From Paenibacillaceae bacterium (GTDB lineage: Bacteria > Bacillota > Bacilli > Paenibacillales > NBRC-103111): 64,000 nucleotides of DNA. Under the pieces are notes generated by a model. The model ran no database searches, was not told the DNA's origin, and was given only the letters and a program-made list of their open reading frames with translations. Position 1 is the first letter of the stretch; every line of letters begins with the position of its first letter. Position numbers and translations under genes: made by a program. This document shows, piece after piece, positions 1 through 11,300 of this stretch. The DNA is taken from contig JAQSYI010000002.1 of the NCBI GenBank assembly GCA_029256185.1, positions 1 through 64,000 of the forward strand, read 5' to 3'.

Positions 1-2793
1 GCCCACATTATCCGTGGACGCCGTCCAGCTCAGGCTGACACTGTCAGCCGTCTTCGAGGGTGAGGTCAGATTCCCCGGTGCCGTAGGCGCTTGGGTATCT
101 CCGCCACCGCCGGTTCCCGAAGGAGTCAGTCTGGCTCCCGCCCAATCCGCATGATCGTAGCTGTTGCCGTTGCCGCTGTCCGTAACGGTCAGCTTCAATT
201 GATTGACACCGGCTACACTGACATCCACCGTCTGAGTGGCGCTTAAGGCATTCATGACCCCGCTGTCAAACAGAAGGCTTTCGTCGGCCCACACCTGGAA
301 CACAATGGACGCGTTGGCATGGGTAACATGATCGTCAACGCCCACATCGGAGATAAACCTGCTGTAATTGCCGTTCAAATTATACACGATGTCCGAGTTG
401 GCATGAGTGCCGATTCCTTTGCTGTACGTCACTCCATCCAGCCGGATGGCATTCCCGCTGGAGCTCTGGTCCTTGCGGACCGCGCCGAAGCCAACGGTGG
501 CGGATACCCAGTTCAGATTGCTTACATACGTAATTTCCGAGGCAGCATAGGTGGTGACGCTTAGCGGATTACTTGCCGCCGACAGATTGTTTTTCACATC
601 CTTGGCCTTTACCGTAAAGCTGTATGTGCTCCTCGGAGCCAATCCGGTTGCCAGAAACTCGGTTGCTGCCGCCCCCAGAGTGGAGCCTGCCCATGCACCG
701 TTCCTGAATATGTCATAGCCGGTCACCCCCACATTGTCTGTCGAGGCCCCCCAGGACAATTTGGCCGTGGTGTCCGTCTTATAGGACAGGGACAGGTTGG
801 CCGGCGCTGTCGGAGGCTCCGTGTCCGGCGGGTTGGTGGTGACATTCAACGGAGTGCTGGCAGCCGACAGATTGCCGGTCCCGTCCTTCGCCTTGACCGT
901 GAAGCTGTACGCTGTATTGGGAGCAAGCCCCGTTGCCAGAAATTCCGTTGTCCCCGCTCCGCTTGTGGCTCCTTCCAACACGCCGTTTTTGTAAATGTTG
1001 TATCCGGCCACGCCTACATTATCGGTGGAGGCGTTCCAGGACAACCGGACGATGGTGTCGGTTTTGGCCAGCAAGACCAGTCCTGACGGGACTGTAGGAG
1101 GCACGGTATCCGGAGGACCGGCGTCAACCACGATCGTCTGCTCCGCAAGATGCATCCTGCCACCGTTGTCGGTTACAAGCAGCTTGACCTTATAGGTGCC
1201 CGGGTTTTCATACGTATATGTGGGGCTTACTGATGTGTCGGGAAGCCCCTCCCCAAAATCCCACATGTTATGCACAATGGACCCGCCGGGATCGGTGGAG
1301 GTATTGGTGAAGGTGACCGATTCGCCAAGGGGTACAATCATTCGGCTGGGTAGGAAACTGGCGGTCGGCTTGGGGTTGCTGTATCCCCGCGAGGTCAACT
1401 GGACATTGGAGCCGTTGCCGCTGACCGTATTGCCGCTCCATTCCAGGTCCTGGGCGGAAGCCGGATAAGGGTCCACCGATAGACTGCCGTTGCCGGTAAT
1501 GGTATTGTTCACGAAGCTCAGGCGGTCAACCCCGGCCGCACCGGTAATCTGGATGCCCAAGCGGTCATTGTTGATGATCTGGTTACTGTCAAAGGTGGTA
1601 TCCGTGGTCTTGCCGTTGATCCGGATGGCATTGCCGGCGGTTCCCGGATAAACGACTGTCGGATTATCCTTGTCCGTGTTCTTCCATACATTTTTGTAGA
1701 AATACAGGTACTGATTGGGCGCGGGTGTGCCATCGCCGTGCAGCTGCATCCCCCATTGAATCATATTCTGTATCGTATTGTAGGCAAAAATATGATGCCC
1801 GTTGCCCGGCGACATGGAAATGCCGTTATGCTGTCCCCCATCCACGATATTATCCGTGACAATGGTCGGGGCAGCCGATACCTCCAGACCGTAGGATTTG
1901 TAGGTGCCATTGGAGGTCCCCACATAATTACGGCGGATCGCCGTATATTGGGACCTGACAACGCTTAGCCAATGGTCCATCACATTGTCTTCGATGATGG
2001 CATAGTTGCAATCCGTATGCACCTCAATGCCGAAGCCATATCCCGTTATATGATCCGAGGAACCGGAAATGACGTTATGCTTAATAACAGCGCCGGTGGA
2101 GCCGTCGTTAATGAAGATGCCGCCACGGCCCATATTTTGAATGGTATTGTTTAGAATTTTGGCGTTGTGCGAGCCCCAGCCTACCCGAATGGCCCCTCCC
2201 CACATGGACTGGATGCCGATGTTGGTGAACTCGCTGTCGGTGATTTCCACATCAGGCGTGCCGGAGAACAGGATGCCGAACGGTCCGAATCCGGTGGACT
2301 GGGTAATATCCTTCACCCTGATGCGGTGAATTTTGTGCCCGATTCCCGGTTCTCCCCAAATCGCCGAGGTAACCGCATTATTACTGTTGGCGTCGAAAGT
2401 GAGTTCCGTAATTTCCATGTAGCTGGTATTATTCAGATTCAGCATGGTCGCTTCGACCTTCAAACCGGCGAATTGCGAGCCTCCGCCCGTTGCCGCTTTG
2501 ATGATGGTTGTATTCCTGGCCTCCCCCTGCAGCCTGACCCCCGACTTGCCTATGAGTGTATTGGAAATATAGTAAGTACCGGCCGGAAAATAAACCGTAT
2601 CGCCTGCAGAAGCGGCATTGATCGCAGTTTGAATGGAAGCCCGGTCGTCCGCAGAGTCGCTTCCATTGGCGCCGTACAAGGTGACGTCATGTGTTGCGGC
2701 AGCTTCGGCTCTGGATGCCGGAATAACCGGAAGCAGCAGAACCAGTACAAGCAGCATGGGAATTGAGCAAATTTTTCGGATCACATTCCTCAC
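1..2793 (-). CDS. Secreted parallel beta-helix protein with PKD, Fn3 and NPCBM domains (3' end outside window)
   Basis: My translation gives 931 codons open to the window edge, so the C-terminus is missing. The start is GTG at 2793, eight bases after GAAGGAG. A signal peptide (about residues 1-32, hydrophobic core PMLLVLVLLLPVIP, then SRAEAA) precedes a pectate-lyase-superfamily-like start (DDRASIQTAINAAS, then TVYFPAGTYYIS). About 400 residues rich in short Asn/Ile/Gly strands follow, typical of a right-handed beta-helix. Next come a PKD-like domain (MWDFGEG), two Fn3 domains (each SWxASTDNVG), an NPCBM-like galactose-binding module (YSKGIGTHANSDIVYNL) and the start of another Fn3. Such proteins are secreted polysaccharide lyases or hydrolases; the substrate cannot be read here. 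It fits the neighbouring polysaccharide-utilisation genes. Secretion and fold are well supported, the catalytic activity is not. Confidence 0.85.
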   Translation of the reverse strand, partial: MRNVIRKICSIPMLLVLVLLLPVIPASRAEAAATHDVTLYGANGSDSADDRASIQTAINAASAGDTVYFPAGTYYISNTLIGKSGVRLQGEARNTTIIKAATGGGSQFAGLKVEATMLNLNNTSYMEITELTFDANSNNAVTSAIWGEPGIGHKIHRIRVKDITQSTGFGPFGILFSGTPDVEITDSEFTNIGIQSMWGGAIRVGWGSHNAKILNNTIQNMGRGGIFINDGSTGAVIKHNVISGSSDHITGYGFGIEVHTDCNYAIIEDNVMDHWLSVVRSQYTAIRRNYVGTSNGTYKSYGLEVSAAPTIVTDNIVDGGQHNGISMSPGNGHHIFAYNTIQNMIQWGMQLHGDGTPAPNQYLYFYKNVWKNTDKDNPTVVYPGTAGNAIRINGKTTDTTFDSNQIINNDRLGIQITGAAGVDRLSFVNNTITGNGSLSVDPYPASAQDLEWSGNTVSGNGSNVQLTSRGYSNPKPTASFLPSRMIVPLGESVTFTNTSTDPGGSIVHNMWDFGEGLPDTSVSPTYTYENPGTYKVKLLVTDNGGRMHLAEQTIVVDAGPPDTVPPTVPSGLVLLAKTDTIVRLSWNASTDNVGVAGYNIYKNGVLEGATSGAGTTEFLATGLAPNTAYSFTVKAKDGTGNLSAASTPLNVTTNPPDTEPPTAPANLSLSYKTDTTAKLSWGASTDNVGVTGYDIFRNGAWAGSTLGAAATEFLATGLAPRSTYSFTVKAKDVKNNLSAASNPLSVTTYAASEITYVSNLNWVSATVGFGAVRKDQSSSGNAIRLDGVTYSKGIGTHANSDIVYNLNGNYSRFISDVGVDDHVTHANASIVFQVWADESLLFDSGVMNALSATQTVDVSVAGVNQLKLTVTDSGNGNSYDHADWAGARLTPSGTGGGGDTQAPTAPGNLTSPSKTADSVSLSWTASTDNVG

Positions 2794-3160
2794 ATTTCCA
2801 ACTCCTTCAATTTGATAGAGGAAATTTTGGCGTTTGCCATTGCCTTCAAATGCCTTGAGCCACACTTGCAGCCTGCCGTCATTCTTGCTGAATTTGCTCC
2901 TCCTTTCTGACAGACCTGCTTTTCTGTCCACTTCATCCTATCAGAAACGGTGTGGCGGGAAGACTGCAATTTAAGCTAAAGACTGTGCGGCGCGCTGTTT
3001 ATTTTATCAATCGCTGCTTTCTACACTTTTGTTTGCTTTATCCATAGATGGAATCTTTAACCGAAGATGGAGGCGGTACACTTCCCATTAACGCAGAAAG
3101 CCAGACGGGCCGGTATATATCCGGTGCGTCTGGCTTGTCAGAAGGTATGGGAGGAGCAGG
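2794..3160. other. Intergenic region between beta-helix gene and SLC13 permease
   Basis: This 367-base stretch holds the leader of the beta-helix gene and the terminator of the upstream permease. The reading frame of the beta-helix gene stays open upstream of its GTG, but no start there has a properly spaced ribosome site. No other gene was seen. Confidence 0.5.
3098..3136 (-). terminator. Terminator of the SLC13 permease gene
   Basis: The inverted repeat AAGCCAGACG/CGTCTGGCTT has an inner CCGG/CCGG extension around a TATATAT loop. On the minus strand it lies 24 bases after the stop codon and is followed by a short T-rich tract. Confidence 0.6.
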
Positions 3161-5029
3161 CTAAAAAGGATAGATCAGCGGGAGCACCGCAATCATGACA
3201 ACTGCCATCAGGACCTGCAGCGGCAGCCCTACCTTCAGATAATGGCTGAACCTGTACCGTCCCGCCGACATGACCAGCGCATTGGGCGGGGTGGAGAACG
3301 GCGAGGCAAAGCACATACTGGCGGCGATGGACACAGCGAACAGGAAGGAATACGGATTCGCTCCATATTGTGTTGCCGCGCTTAGAGCAATGGGAGCAAG
3401 CAGCACGGCACAAGCCGTATTGCTGATAAACATGGTCAGGATAGATGTTGTTATGTATATGCCGGCAAGCAGAGCCCAGGGGCCATAGCTGCCCAGAGAA
3501 TCCACAAGTCCCTGGGAAAGCAGAGCGGCAGCGCCGGATTTCTCAATGGCGGTGGACATGGGGATCATACCGGCAATCAGGACAATGCTCTCCCAGTTGA
3601 TGGTCCGGTACGCCTCTTCCATTCCCCGGATGCACCCCAGCGCAACAGTCAGCACCGCGGCAATCATCACAGCGGCCACAGCAGGCACCAGCTCGGTCAC
3701 AAGCAGCACGATGAGCAGCAGGAGAATGCCCGCGGCAATGGGAGCTTTATTGTCCATGGTCATCTTGCGCGACTCCTCCAGCGGCTGGCCCACCACGATA
3801 ACCTCTTGGGCTGTTGAGGCCATGAGCGCGATATCCTGCCAGGTTCCCTGCACCAGCAGAGCATCCCCGAAGCGCATGTGCTCCTCCTTGACATTATGCA
3901 GGATATGTTTGTCCTTGCGCTGAATGCCAAGCACATTCAGCCGGTATTTCTCCCGGAAGCCGGATTCCCTGACCAGCTTGCCGATCAGCCGGGAATTGGG
4001 CGTCAGCATCACCTCGGCAAGTCCCATATCGCTTGTGGCGTAGGGGCCGGCTATTCCGTAAAGGGTTCCTTCCTCTTCGCCTGAGGAATCCAGCAGGGCA
4101 AGTCCGTATTGGGCGGCGAATTCCTGGCCATGCTCCCGGGAGCCGTGCACATACAGGATATCCTCCTCCTGAATCACACTGTCAGGGCCTGCCACCTCCT
4201 GGTTGATGGTCTTGAAAATCTGATTCTTCGCGGAAATCCTCCGGCGGATTTCGATCACATTCAACTGGAAGCTGGCAGGGATGCTCAGCTCCAGCAGGGT
4301 CTTATTCAGCAGGGGAGAGCCGCGGCCGACCCGCACGCGGAACAGGTTTTCCGACAAGCGGTACTCGCTCTCCAATTCTCCCGTTGACCGGCGGACATTC
4401 CCTGAAGCGCCGCTTCCTTCATTCTTGGGAAGAAATCTCCGCAGGAACAGCATGGCCAATATGCCGGTCACCACACACACCAAGCCTGTCGGTGTGAAGG
4501 AGAAGAATCCCAATCCGCCGTATCCCGCGCCCTGCAGCGCCTCTTGAATAACCAGATTGGGCGGGGTTCCGATGGAGGTCAGCATTCCTCCCAAACTGCT
4601 GGCAAAGGCCAGGGGCATAAGCAGCCTGCCCGGGGTAGTCTGGGCGCTGTGGGCCAGGCTCACGACTATGGGCATCATCACCGCCACGGTGCCTGTGTTG
4701 CTGACAAAAGCTCCGATGGCCGCCGTAGCCAGCATAACCATCAGCAGCAGCCGGGTCTCATTGGTCCCCGCCAGCTTCAGCAGCTTCCGGCTGACCAGCT
4801 TGGCCAATCCGGTCCGGAAGATGCCCCCGCCCACCACGAACAGCCCGATCATCATGATGACAACGGAATTGGAGAAGCCGGCCAAGGCCTCTGAAGGATT
4901 CAGCACTCCGGTCAGGATCAGCACAATCAGGGCGCAGACGGCGACAAGATCGGAGCGCACCTTGCCGGAAATAAACAAGGCAGAAGCGGCGGCCAGAGTA
5001 GCCAGGGTAACAAGCATGGGTCCATTCAC
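3161..5029 (-). CDS. SLC13/DASS-family anion permease with two RCK_C (TrkA-C) domains
   Basis: This is a 622-residue membrane protein. The start is GTG at 5029, nine bases after GGGAG. The N-terminal half contains the SLC13 signature region (NTGTVAVMMPIVVSLA, then SIGTPPNLVIQEAL) and many membrane helices. Two RCK_C-type regulatory domains follow at about residues 215-300 and 305-390 (RVGRGSPLLNKTLLEL; PNSRLIGKLVRESGF). A second membrane block ends with SNTACAVLLAPIA and FSTPPNALVM, the mirrored Na-site motif. This layout is that of the YbhI/SAC1-type permeases for sulfate or dicarboxylates; the substrate is not resolved. The gene stands alone with its own promoter and terminator. Confidence 0.9.
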   Translation of the reverse strand: MNGPMLVTLATLAAASALFISGKVRSDLVAVCALIVLILTGVLNPSEALAGFSNSVVIMMIGLFVVGGGIFRTGLAKLVSRKLLKLAGTNETRLLLMVMLATAAIGAFVSNTGTVAVMMPIVVSLAHSAQTTPGRLLMPLAFASSLGGMLTSIGTPPNLVIQEALQGAGYGGLGFFSFTPTGLVCVVTGILAMLFLRRFLPKNEGSGASGNVRRSTGELESEYRLSENLFRVRVGRGSPLLNKTLLELSIPASFQLNVIEIRRRISAKNQIFKTINQEVAGPDSVIQEEDILYVHGSREHGQEFAAQYGLALLDSSGEEEGTLYGIAGPYATSDMGLAEVMLTPNSRLIGKLVRESGFREKYRLNVLGIQRKDKHILHNVKEEHMRFGDALLVQGTWQDIALMASTAQEVIVVGQPLEESRKMTMDNKAPIAAGILLLLIVLLVTELVPAVAAVMIAAVLTVALGCIRGMEEAYRTINWESIVLIAGMIPMSTAIEKSGAAALLSQGLVDSLGSYGPWALLAGIYITTSILTMFISNTACAVLLAPIALSAATQYGANPYSFLFAVSIAASMCFASPFSTPPNALVMSAGRYRFSHYLKVGLPLQVLMAVVMIAVLPLIYPF

Positions 5030-5099
5030 ATCGATTCACTCCCAACCTTTATCACTTATAACATAATAGCAAATATACCCATTGCAAACCATCATTTTG

Positions 5100-5128
5100 A
5101 TTATATGTTGTTCCGCCTGCCGAAACAA
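5100..5128 (-). promoter_or_regulatory. Promoter of the SLC13 permease
   Basis: On the minus strand TTGTTT (5123-5128) and a perfect TATAAT (5100-5105) are separated by 17 bases, about 70 bases upstream of the GTG start. Confidence 0.5.
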
Positions 5129-5304
5129 GATCCATGTTCTGCGCAAGTGCTTCTAGGTATGTCTTCAAACTCCGAGGGGAGCAGATAACGCTTAAATTAT
5201 CGTTTCTGGCAAGGCACTTTTGCGAAGGCGTACCGGGGACCCCGGGCCAAGCGAAAGCAACTTTACCGCGAAACCGAACTATCATCCACGCTTTCCGGGA
5301 TTTT

Positions 5305-5349
5305 CACAAAAACAACACGGCAAAAGAGCAGCTCTGCCCTTTTGCCGTG
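5305..5349 (-). terminator. Terminator of the sugar operon
   Basis: The perfect 11-bp stem CACGGCAAAAG/CTTTTGCCGTG is followed on the minus strand by TTGTTTTTGTG. It lies 36 bases after the stop of the large multidomain gene and closes the operon. Confidence 0.8.
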
Positions 5350-5385
5350 CATCTATGGATGCCTATTCTAATACCCTTTTCCGTT

Positions 5386-8300
5386 CTACTCTCTTCCTTT
5401 GAAATAAGCCCAGTCGCTCGCTGTCCCCTCCAGCAGACCCGGAACAGCGTTGTTAATCCGCAGGCTGCCGGGCTGAGCCCCAATGGAAATGCGTGTTCCC
5501 GTGCTGATTGCTTCGGTAAAGCCGTATAGCTGATTCTTTCTCATGACACCTTCGGTCAATACGCGTCCCGAACCACCCGGCGCAATCCGCTCCAGCGTGA
5601 TGCCGATGAAGCTCTCCGGAGAGTCGGCAGCAGTCATAAGCCGCAGCGTATCATCGCTGCTGTCGAAGCATACAGCGGCAAAGCGCGGGATTCCGGCGTC
5701 GGTATTGTTGAGCAGCATCAGTTGCTTATCCGGCACCTGCGGGTAATACTCGTTAAGCGTCACGTTATATTCCAATGCGACTCCTGAGCTGCCCAGCGCC
5801 TGATTGATTTTTCCCAATACATAGGAATTGTCTTTGGTTGTATAATCTTCATTGAATACAATGGTTTTGACCGGTTCCCCTTGAAATGTGACCTCCATGA
5901 TCTTGCTGTTGGACGTACAGTCACCAAGCCTTCTCCCCAACGTATTGTTAACCTGGATATTGGAGTTAAGTCCCACCATGATGCCGGATATATCCCAGTA
6001 GCCGTACAGATAACCTTGGAGTCCTCCGCCCCCGTCCCTTGTCTCATATTCACCCAGAATATCTTGGACCGCACTTCCGCCCACTCTGACGTAGGAACTG
6101 CCTGCAGCGGAATTGCTGAATAGAGCCAGGGCTCTTCCCCTATGGCCATCCAAATAGCCAACCGGCGTGCTGTTTATAAATGTAACCTTGTAATCCGCAT
6201 GGTTGGCATACTGATTCTCTTGTCTCTGGGTGATCCACGGAGAGTCGTTTTGCATCATATACGTACCCGTAATTTCGCTATTGCTGAAGATGACCTCATC
6301 ATCGGTACCACTGCCTAAAGACTGGATAACAATTGGCATCCCTGTTTGGAGGGAGACAATTCTGCTGTTCTGAACCGTATTAATCTGGGGCTTGGTGAAA
6401 TCCTCCCGGTTATGCACATACCATCCGGTTGCTTTGGAAATAAAAACACTGTCCTCGAAGGTTTCCACAACTCCGCTGGCTGAACCGTAACCCCAGGCGT
6501 GGGACCCAACCCCGGTGGAGCCTCCCCATACATTGGCCGGGTTCAAGTCATCCGGTGGAGTTATTCCCGGATTGGCCGTCATCCAGCTTTGACGGTATTG
6601 AACAGCTTCCAGATTGCCGTAATGCTCAATGTGCACATTCTTCACATGATGAACCGCGTCCCTGTTGTTGCCGCTGTCCTCGCTGTGAACGGGATATCTC
6701 ATATTCTTCGCTGTAACTGTGAGGTTCTCCAGATTGGCAGTGGCTTTCAGCCATAAGGTGGACTGGTTGGTAATCTCGCTGTTCGTGGCCGTGGGGCTGT
6801 TCTCTCCCTTGAGCCACACCTGCTCCCGGTCAGTACCCCGGAGAGTCGTATAAGGCTTGACCGTCCAATTCTTCTCTGTATATACTCCCGGGTAAATCAG
6901 GATCACATACTGCTTCTGCGGCTGGCTGTCCTGAATGCTGTCATTAGCCAATTTGGGTGAGAGAAAATCCCCGGTTCCATCCGGCTTTACTGTCAAAGTG
7001 ACCGTTTCGGAAAAGCCTTCTATGACGCTTACCGTGCATACAGCGGTTTTACCGCCATCCACGGTTGTGGCCATAATGACCGCTGTTCCCTCACTTTTTC
7101 CATACACAGCGCCAGTCACGCTTACAGCAGCTACCTCCGGGTTATCCGAGCTCCACAGGATAGAGCCGTCGGTTGCGTTTTGCGGCTCCACAGCGGCGGC
7201 AAGCTGCCCGGTTGCGCCTACACCGATTGTCAACTCCGTCTTGCTCAGACTGATTCCGGTGACAGGAACAGGATTAATGAGATAGGATACCGGACGGATC
7301 TCCACATTATCCAGATAGTAGGAATCGGCCAAAGCGGGCAGATCCGTGTACATAAACATCTTCACTTCCGTTACCGCTCCCGTTTCCTCAATGGTGTAAA
7401 AGCCCTCTGTCCGCTTCCATTCCGTCAGGCTCAGATTGGGTCCGGTCAGAATAAGCATCTGCTTGTTGACGCCATCCACCTTGTATTGCAGGCAAATGCG
7501 CAGCACTTCACCCTGCGCCGAGCCGGGAGCAAGCTTCACCCATGCCGAATAGTAATACTCCTTGCCCCGCTGTATGGCTGCGGGAAACCCGATATTCGCC
7601 GTTCCGCCTGCTTTGGTGATTCTCAGGGATTGAAGACCCTCATAGGCTTCCGCCGTGGACAATTCCCGGGTAATATTATATCCGCTGTAATGCGGAGTGC
7701 TGCCCTCCATTCCCGGATCCGTCACCAGATTGCTGCCCAGCACCCTGTTGACAGGCACAGTCACTACTGCGCTTGCGGCGTAGCCTCCATCGCGGCTCTT
7801 GACTGTTATAACCGCGGTCCCCTCCTGCACCGCTGCAATGTGCCCGTAGGTATCAACAGTCACTGAGGCAGAGTTGCTTGAGCTCCAGCTTACCTGCTGG
7901 TCTGAAGCATCCGCAGGAGTGAACAGGGCCGTCAGCACGTCGCTTTGTCCATAGGGCAGCGTGATGGAGGTACGGTCCAGCCCGATGCCGGCAACCGGCG
8001 TACGGTGTATGACTTCAACCACGGTTTGAGCTGCAAATCCTCCATCGAGGGCAAGAGCCTGGATAACCGCGGTTCCCGCTTCCTTCCCGTACACTACTCC
8101 GCTCTCATCCACGATGGCCGCTTCCGGCGCCGAGGAGGTCCACAGCACCTCCCTGTTGATGGCATTGGCAGGTAGAAGTGTTGGCATAAGCTGTTCCGTA
8201 TACCCTTCGTACAGCGATACAGCCGGCTTCATGCTAATGCCTGTTACATGGGTCCAGGCCGGACCCGCTGCTGCGGTAATCTTCCGGAGCTCTGCATCAT

Positions 8301-11300
8301 CCACGTAGAAGGCATCTTCCGTATTGGGGTTGTCGGTATACATGAACAAGCGCGTTCCAGTTACCGCCCCTGTTTCCTGGATGGAAAAGGTCCCCTTAAC
8401 CTGCTTCCACTCCGTTTTGCTAAGCGGAGCGCTGGTCAGGACCAGCTTTTGCACACGGGCGCCGTCCACATGATAATCCAGTACAATCCGCAGCAATTCG
8501 TTGTTGGCCGAACCGGCGTCCAGCTTCGCCCATACCGAATATTCATACACCTCATTCGGAACCAGCGGAACAGGATGGCTAAGATTGCCGAAGGCAGCCG
8601 ACTTGGTGATCTTGAGAGATTGATGGCCGCTATGGGCTTCCGCTTCGCTGAGCACCTGGGTGCTGCCTGAGCCGCTGTAGACTGCGTCGTCGTTCTCCAT
8701 TCCCGGATCAGCAATCAGATTATCCCCCTTAAGAGGGATGGCCATTGAGGTATCCAGAGTAATGGAATCGAGGCTGAATGCCCCTGCTCCTGTAACGGGG
8801 ATAAGCTTCAACTGCTTCAGAGTACCGGTCCAGCCAGGTACAGCCGTCGTATCCAGCACATATTCCCGGTATTTCCCGTCGGAGGGCAGAATATAGACCG
8901 TCAGCTTCTTGGATTCATCCCAGACGGCGTCCTCCCGTGTGGTATAATATACGGCAGCCTGCACGCTTGCAGTATTATTCTGAAGGGAGAGCCGGATGCG
9001 GTGGACAGATGACGTATCCACGTTCAACCAGTCCGGCGACAACAGCTCAGGCTGGCTCCCGGTAGAAATCCCTTTCCAGTAGCCGCTTCCCGCCTCCATA
9101 TTGGCAATTTGACCGCTGCCGGCCCAGCCTTCATCCCCTGTTGCAAACCCCCATGCCGGAGAGGCCGTCGTAATGAACAAGCTCTGCGCTCCTTCCTTCC
9201 AACTCACTCCATACCCCAGTACCTGACTAAAGAAAGAGGCAGGCACCATCATGTCGCTTCCGTCAAACGCCGCCTCACTTTCCATCAGGGCCGGACTTCC
9301 GTTCACAAGCACAGTGCTGCTGCCTGATGTGAAACGGACGACAGTTCCGCCCTTGACAGCGGTCAACTGCTGACCGGCCGCCTCCCATTCGCTGCTTCCG
9401 CCAATCAGACGATACACGGCTTCGGCAGGCACCATGGGCACATCGTCATCGGATAGACGCGGTACCACATACCTGGAGCTGTTCCCGTCCACATACAGCC
9501 GCATTCCCGCTGCCGGCGAGGAGATGATGCGGATGGAATCCAGGCCGAAGCTGCCGGCGGCATCCAGGGGGTCAATCCGCAAGCTGCGGATAGTACCGCT
9601 CCATTTAGCAAGCTTCCACATATCCAGAAGTACTATACTGGCTCCTGAATCGGACGGCTCTGCAAAAAAACGGATCGACTTCGCTTCATTCCAGACTCCG
9701 TCCGTCTCTGTTATAAAGAACAATTGCCCGCCGCTTACCGTCCCGTTTGGCACTTCCAGCCGGATATACGGAGCGTCAACGGCCTCAACGCCAAGATGGT
9801 CCCGGGATACAATTCCGGGGTCGCTGCCCGTGGAGACGCCATGCAGCTTCCCGCCGGAGACGCCAAACCCGTCAATTTGCTTCAACGGGCTCCAGCCCTC
9901 CGTATCCCCGTCCGTTATGAATTCCCAAGCCATTGCCGCAGTTTCTGTTGCCGCAGGCGGAGTCCGGGGCAGCAGGGGAACGGTGCGGCCTTCGGGATAC
10001 AGCGTGCTGATCCGCCTTAATTGTCCGGAGGTGGGGCGTGTATCCTCATGCGCGCCTCCGTCTGTGAACACATCCCGCAGCACATCCAGATAACCGAAGC
10101 CCTCCAGATTGGACGGCATCAAATAATGCCCTTCACCAAATTCATTCCAGTTGTCCAGCATCACCAGCTTCTGTCCGAGACTGCCCTCGTTATGGGCAGG
10201 CATGAAGCTGTCTCTTGCCCACTCCGACAAGGAACGGAATTCTTCCACCGATGCGTAATAGCCGGGCTTGCCGCCCCAGGTGGTATCCTCCCTCCCCATA
10301 CTAAGCGTGGTCAATACCTCGATGGGACTTTCCTCACTTTGCCGGAGCATATTCGCCTTCTGCAGCTGTTCATGTCCGCTCATCGAGCTCCAGCTATAGG
10401 AGTATACGGCATCGATGCCGATCTCATCCGCACCGGGAGCGGAGAAGGAAGTCAGCACGATGATATCATCGAAGCCTGCGGCCTGCACGGCATTGCGCAG
10501 ATAATCGATTTCGGCCTTCGCACCGGCCACAGTTCCGCCGAAATCCCGGATTAAATTGCCGATATGGAAAATGGAGAGTACAGGTTTATTGTCGATCACC
10601 AAATAACGGGGATCATTAAAATAATACTCCAGCCAATACGGCACGATATGATTGCGGAAATCCGCGCTGTCCTTCACCGAGCCTCCTCCGTTCTCCCAGA
10701 GGATGGCAAACTTCATCCGGCCGCTGTACTTGGCATTAAAGAATCCGTCATGAAGCGCATAATCCAGATAGGGGTCCTTGATCGGCTGGCCCTGGGAGCC
10801 CTGGGGACGGAACCAGCAGCCTAACTGGAAATCAATGCCGTGCTCCACCATCCATTTGATTTCCCAATCCGCTGTCTCCGGATTTCCCTCATCATAGTAG
10901 CCGAGATACGGCATGCGCACCGGGTCCTGGGCAACCGCATCCCAGCCGATGTGATGCCCTTCTCTCCAGATGGGGCAGGACTGTGCCCCCAGCAAATAAG
11001 GAGAGGCGCTCACAGCCATCGGCTCCGGCACATAATCCTCCGGCTCCGGCATCTTCTTGTACAAGAGCACATCGTCCGCATACATGATCCCATTGGCCGA
11101 TTGAGGCGCATAGAAAGCAATGCCGTCGGCACCTGAAGCAAACGGAGCAATGTCCAGATTCTCTGCCAGCAGCTTGCCGTTTAACTTCAATGCGGCTTTG
11201 GCATGAACCGTATCCACTTCAAGCCGTACATCATACCATAGATTCGGTGAATATTCATACAAATGGACCGGCTGTCCGGCTGCATCCAGATAGCCCAATT

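Larger units (their letters stand above)
5030..5385. other. Intergenic region, SLC13 gene to 2294-residue multidomain gene
   Basis: Apart from the permease promoter and the terminator of the upstream gene nothing functional was recognised. Open frames here are short and lack ribosome sites. Confidence 0.5.

Noticed and set aside
2794-2900. N-terminal extension of the beta-helix gene
   Set aside because: The frame is open upstream of GTG 2793, but the signal peptide begins at this GTG and the ribosome site fits only there.
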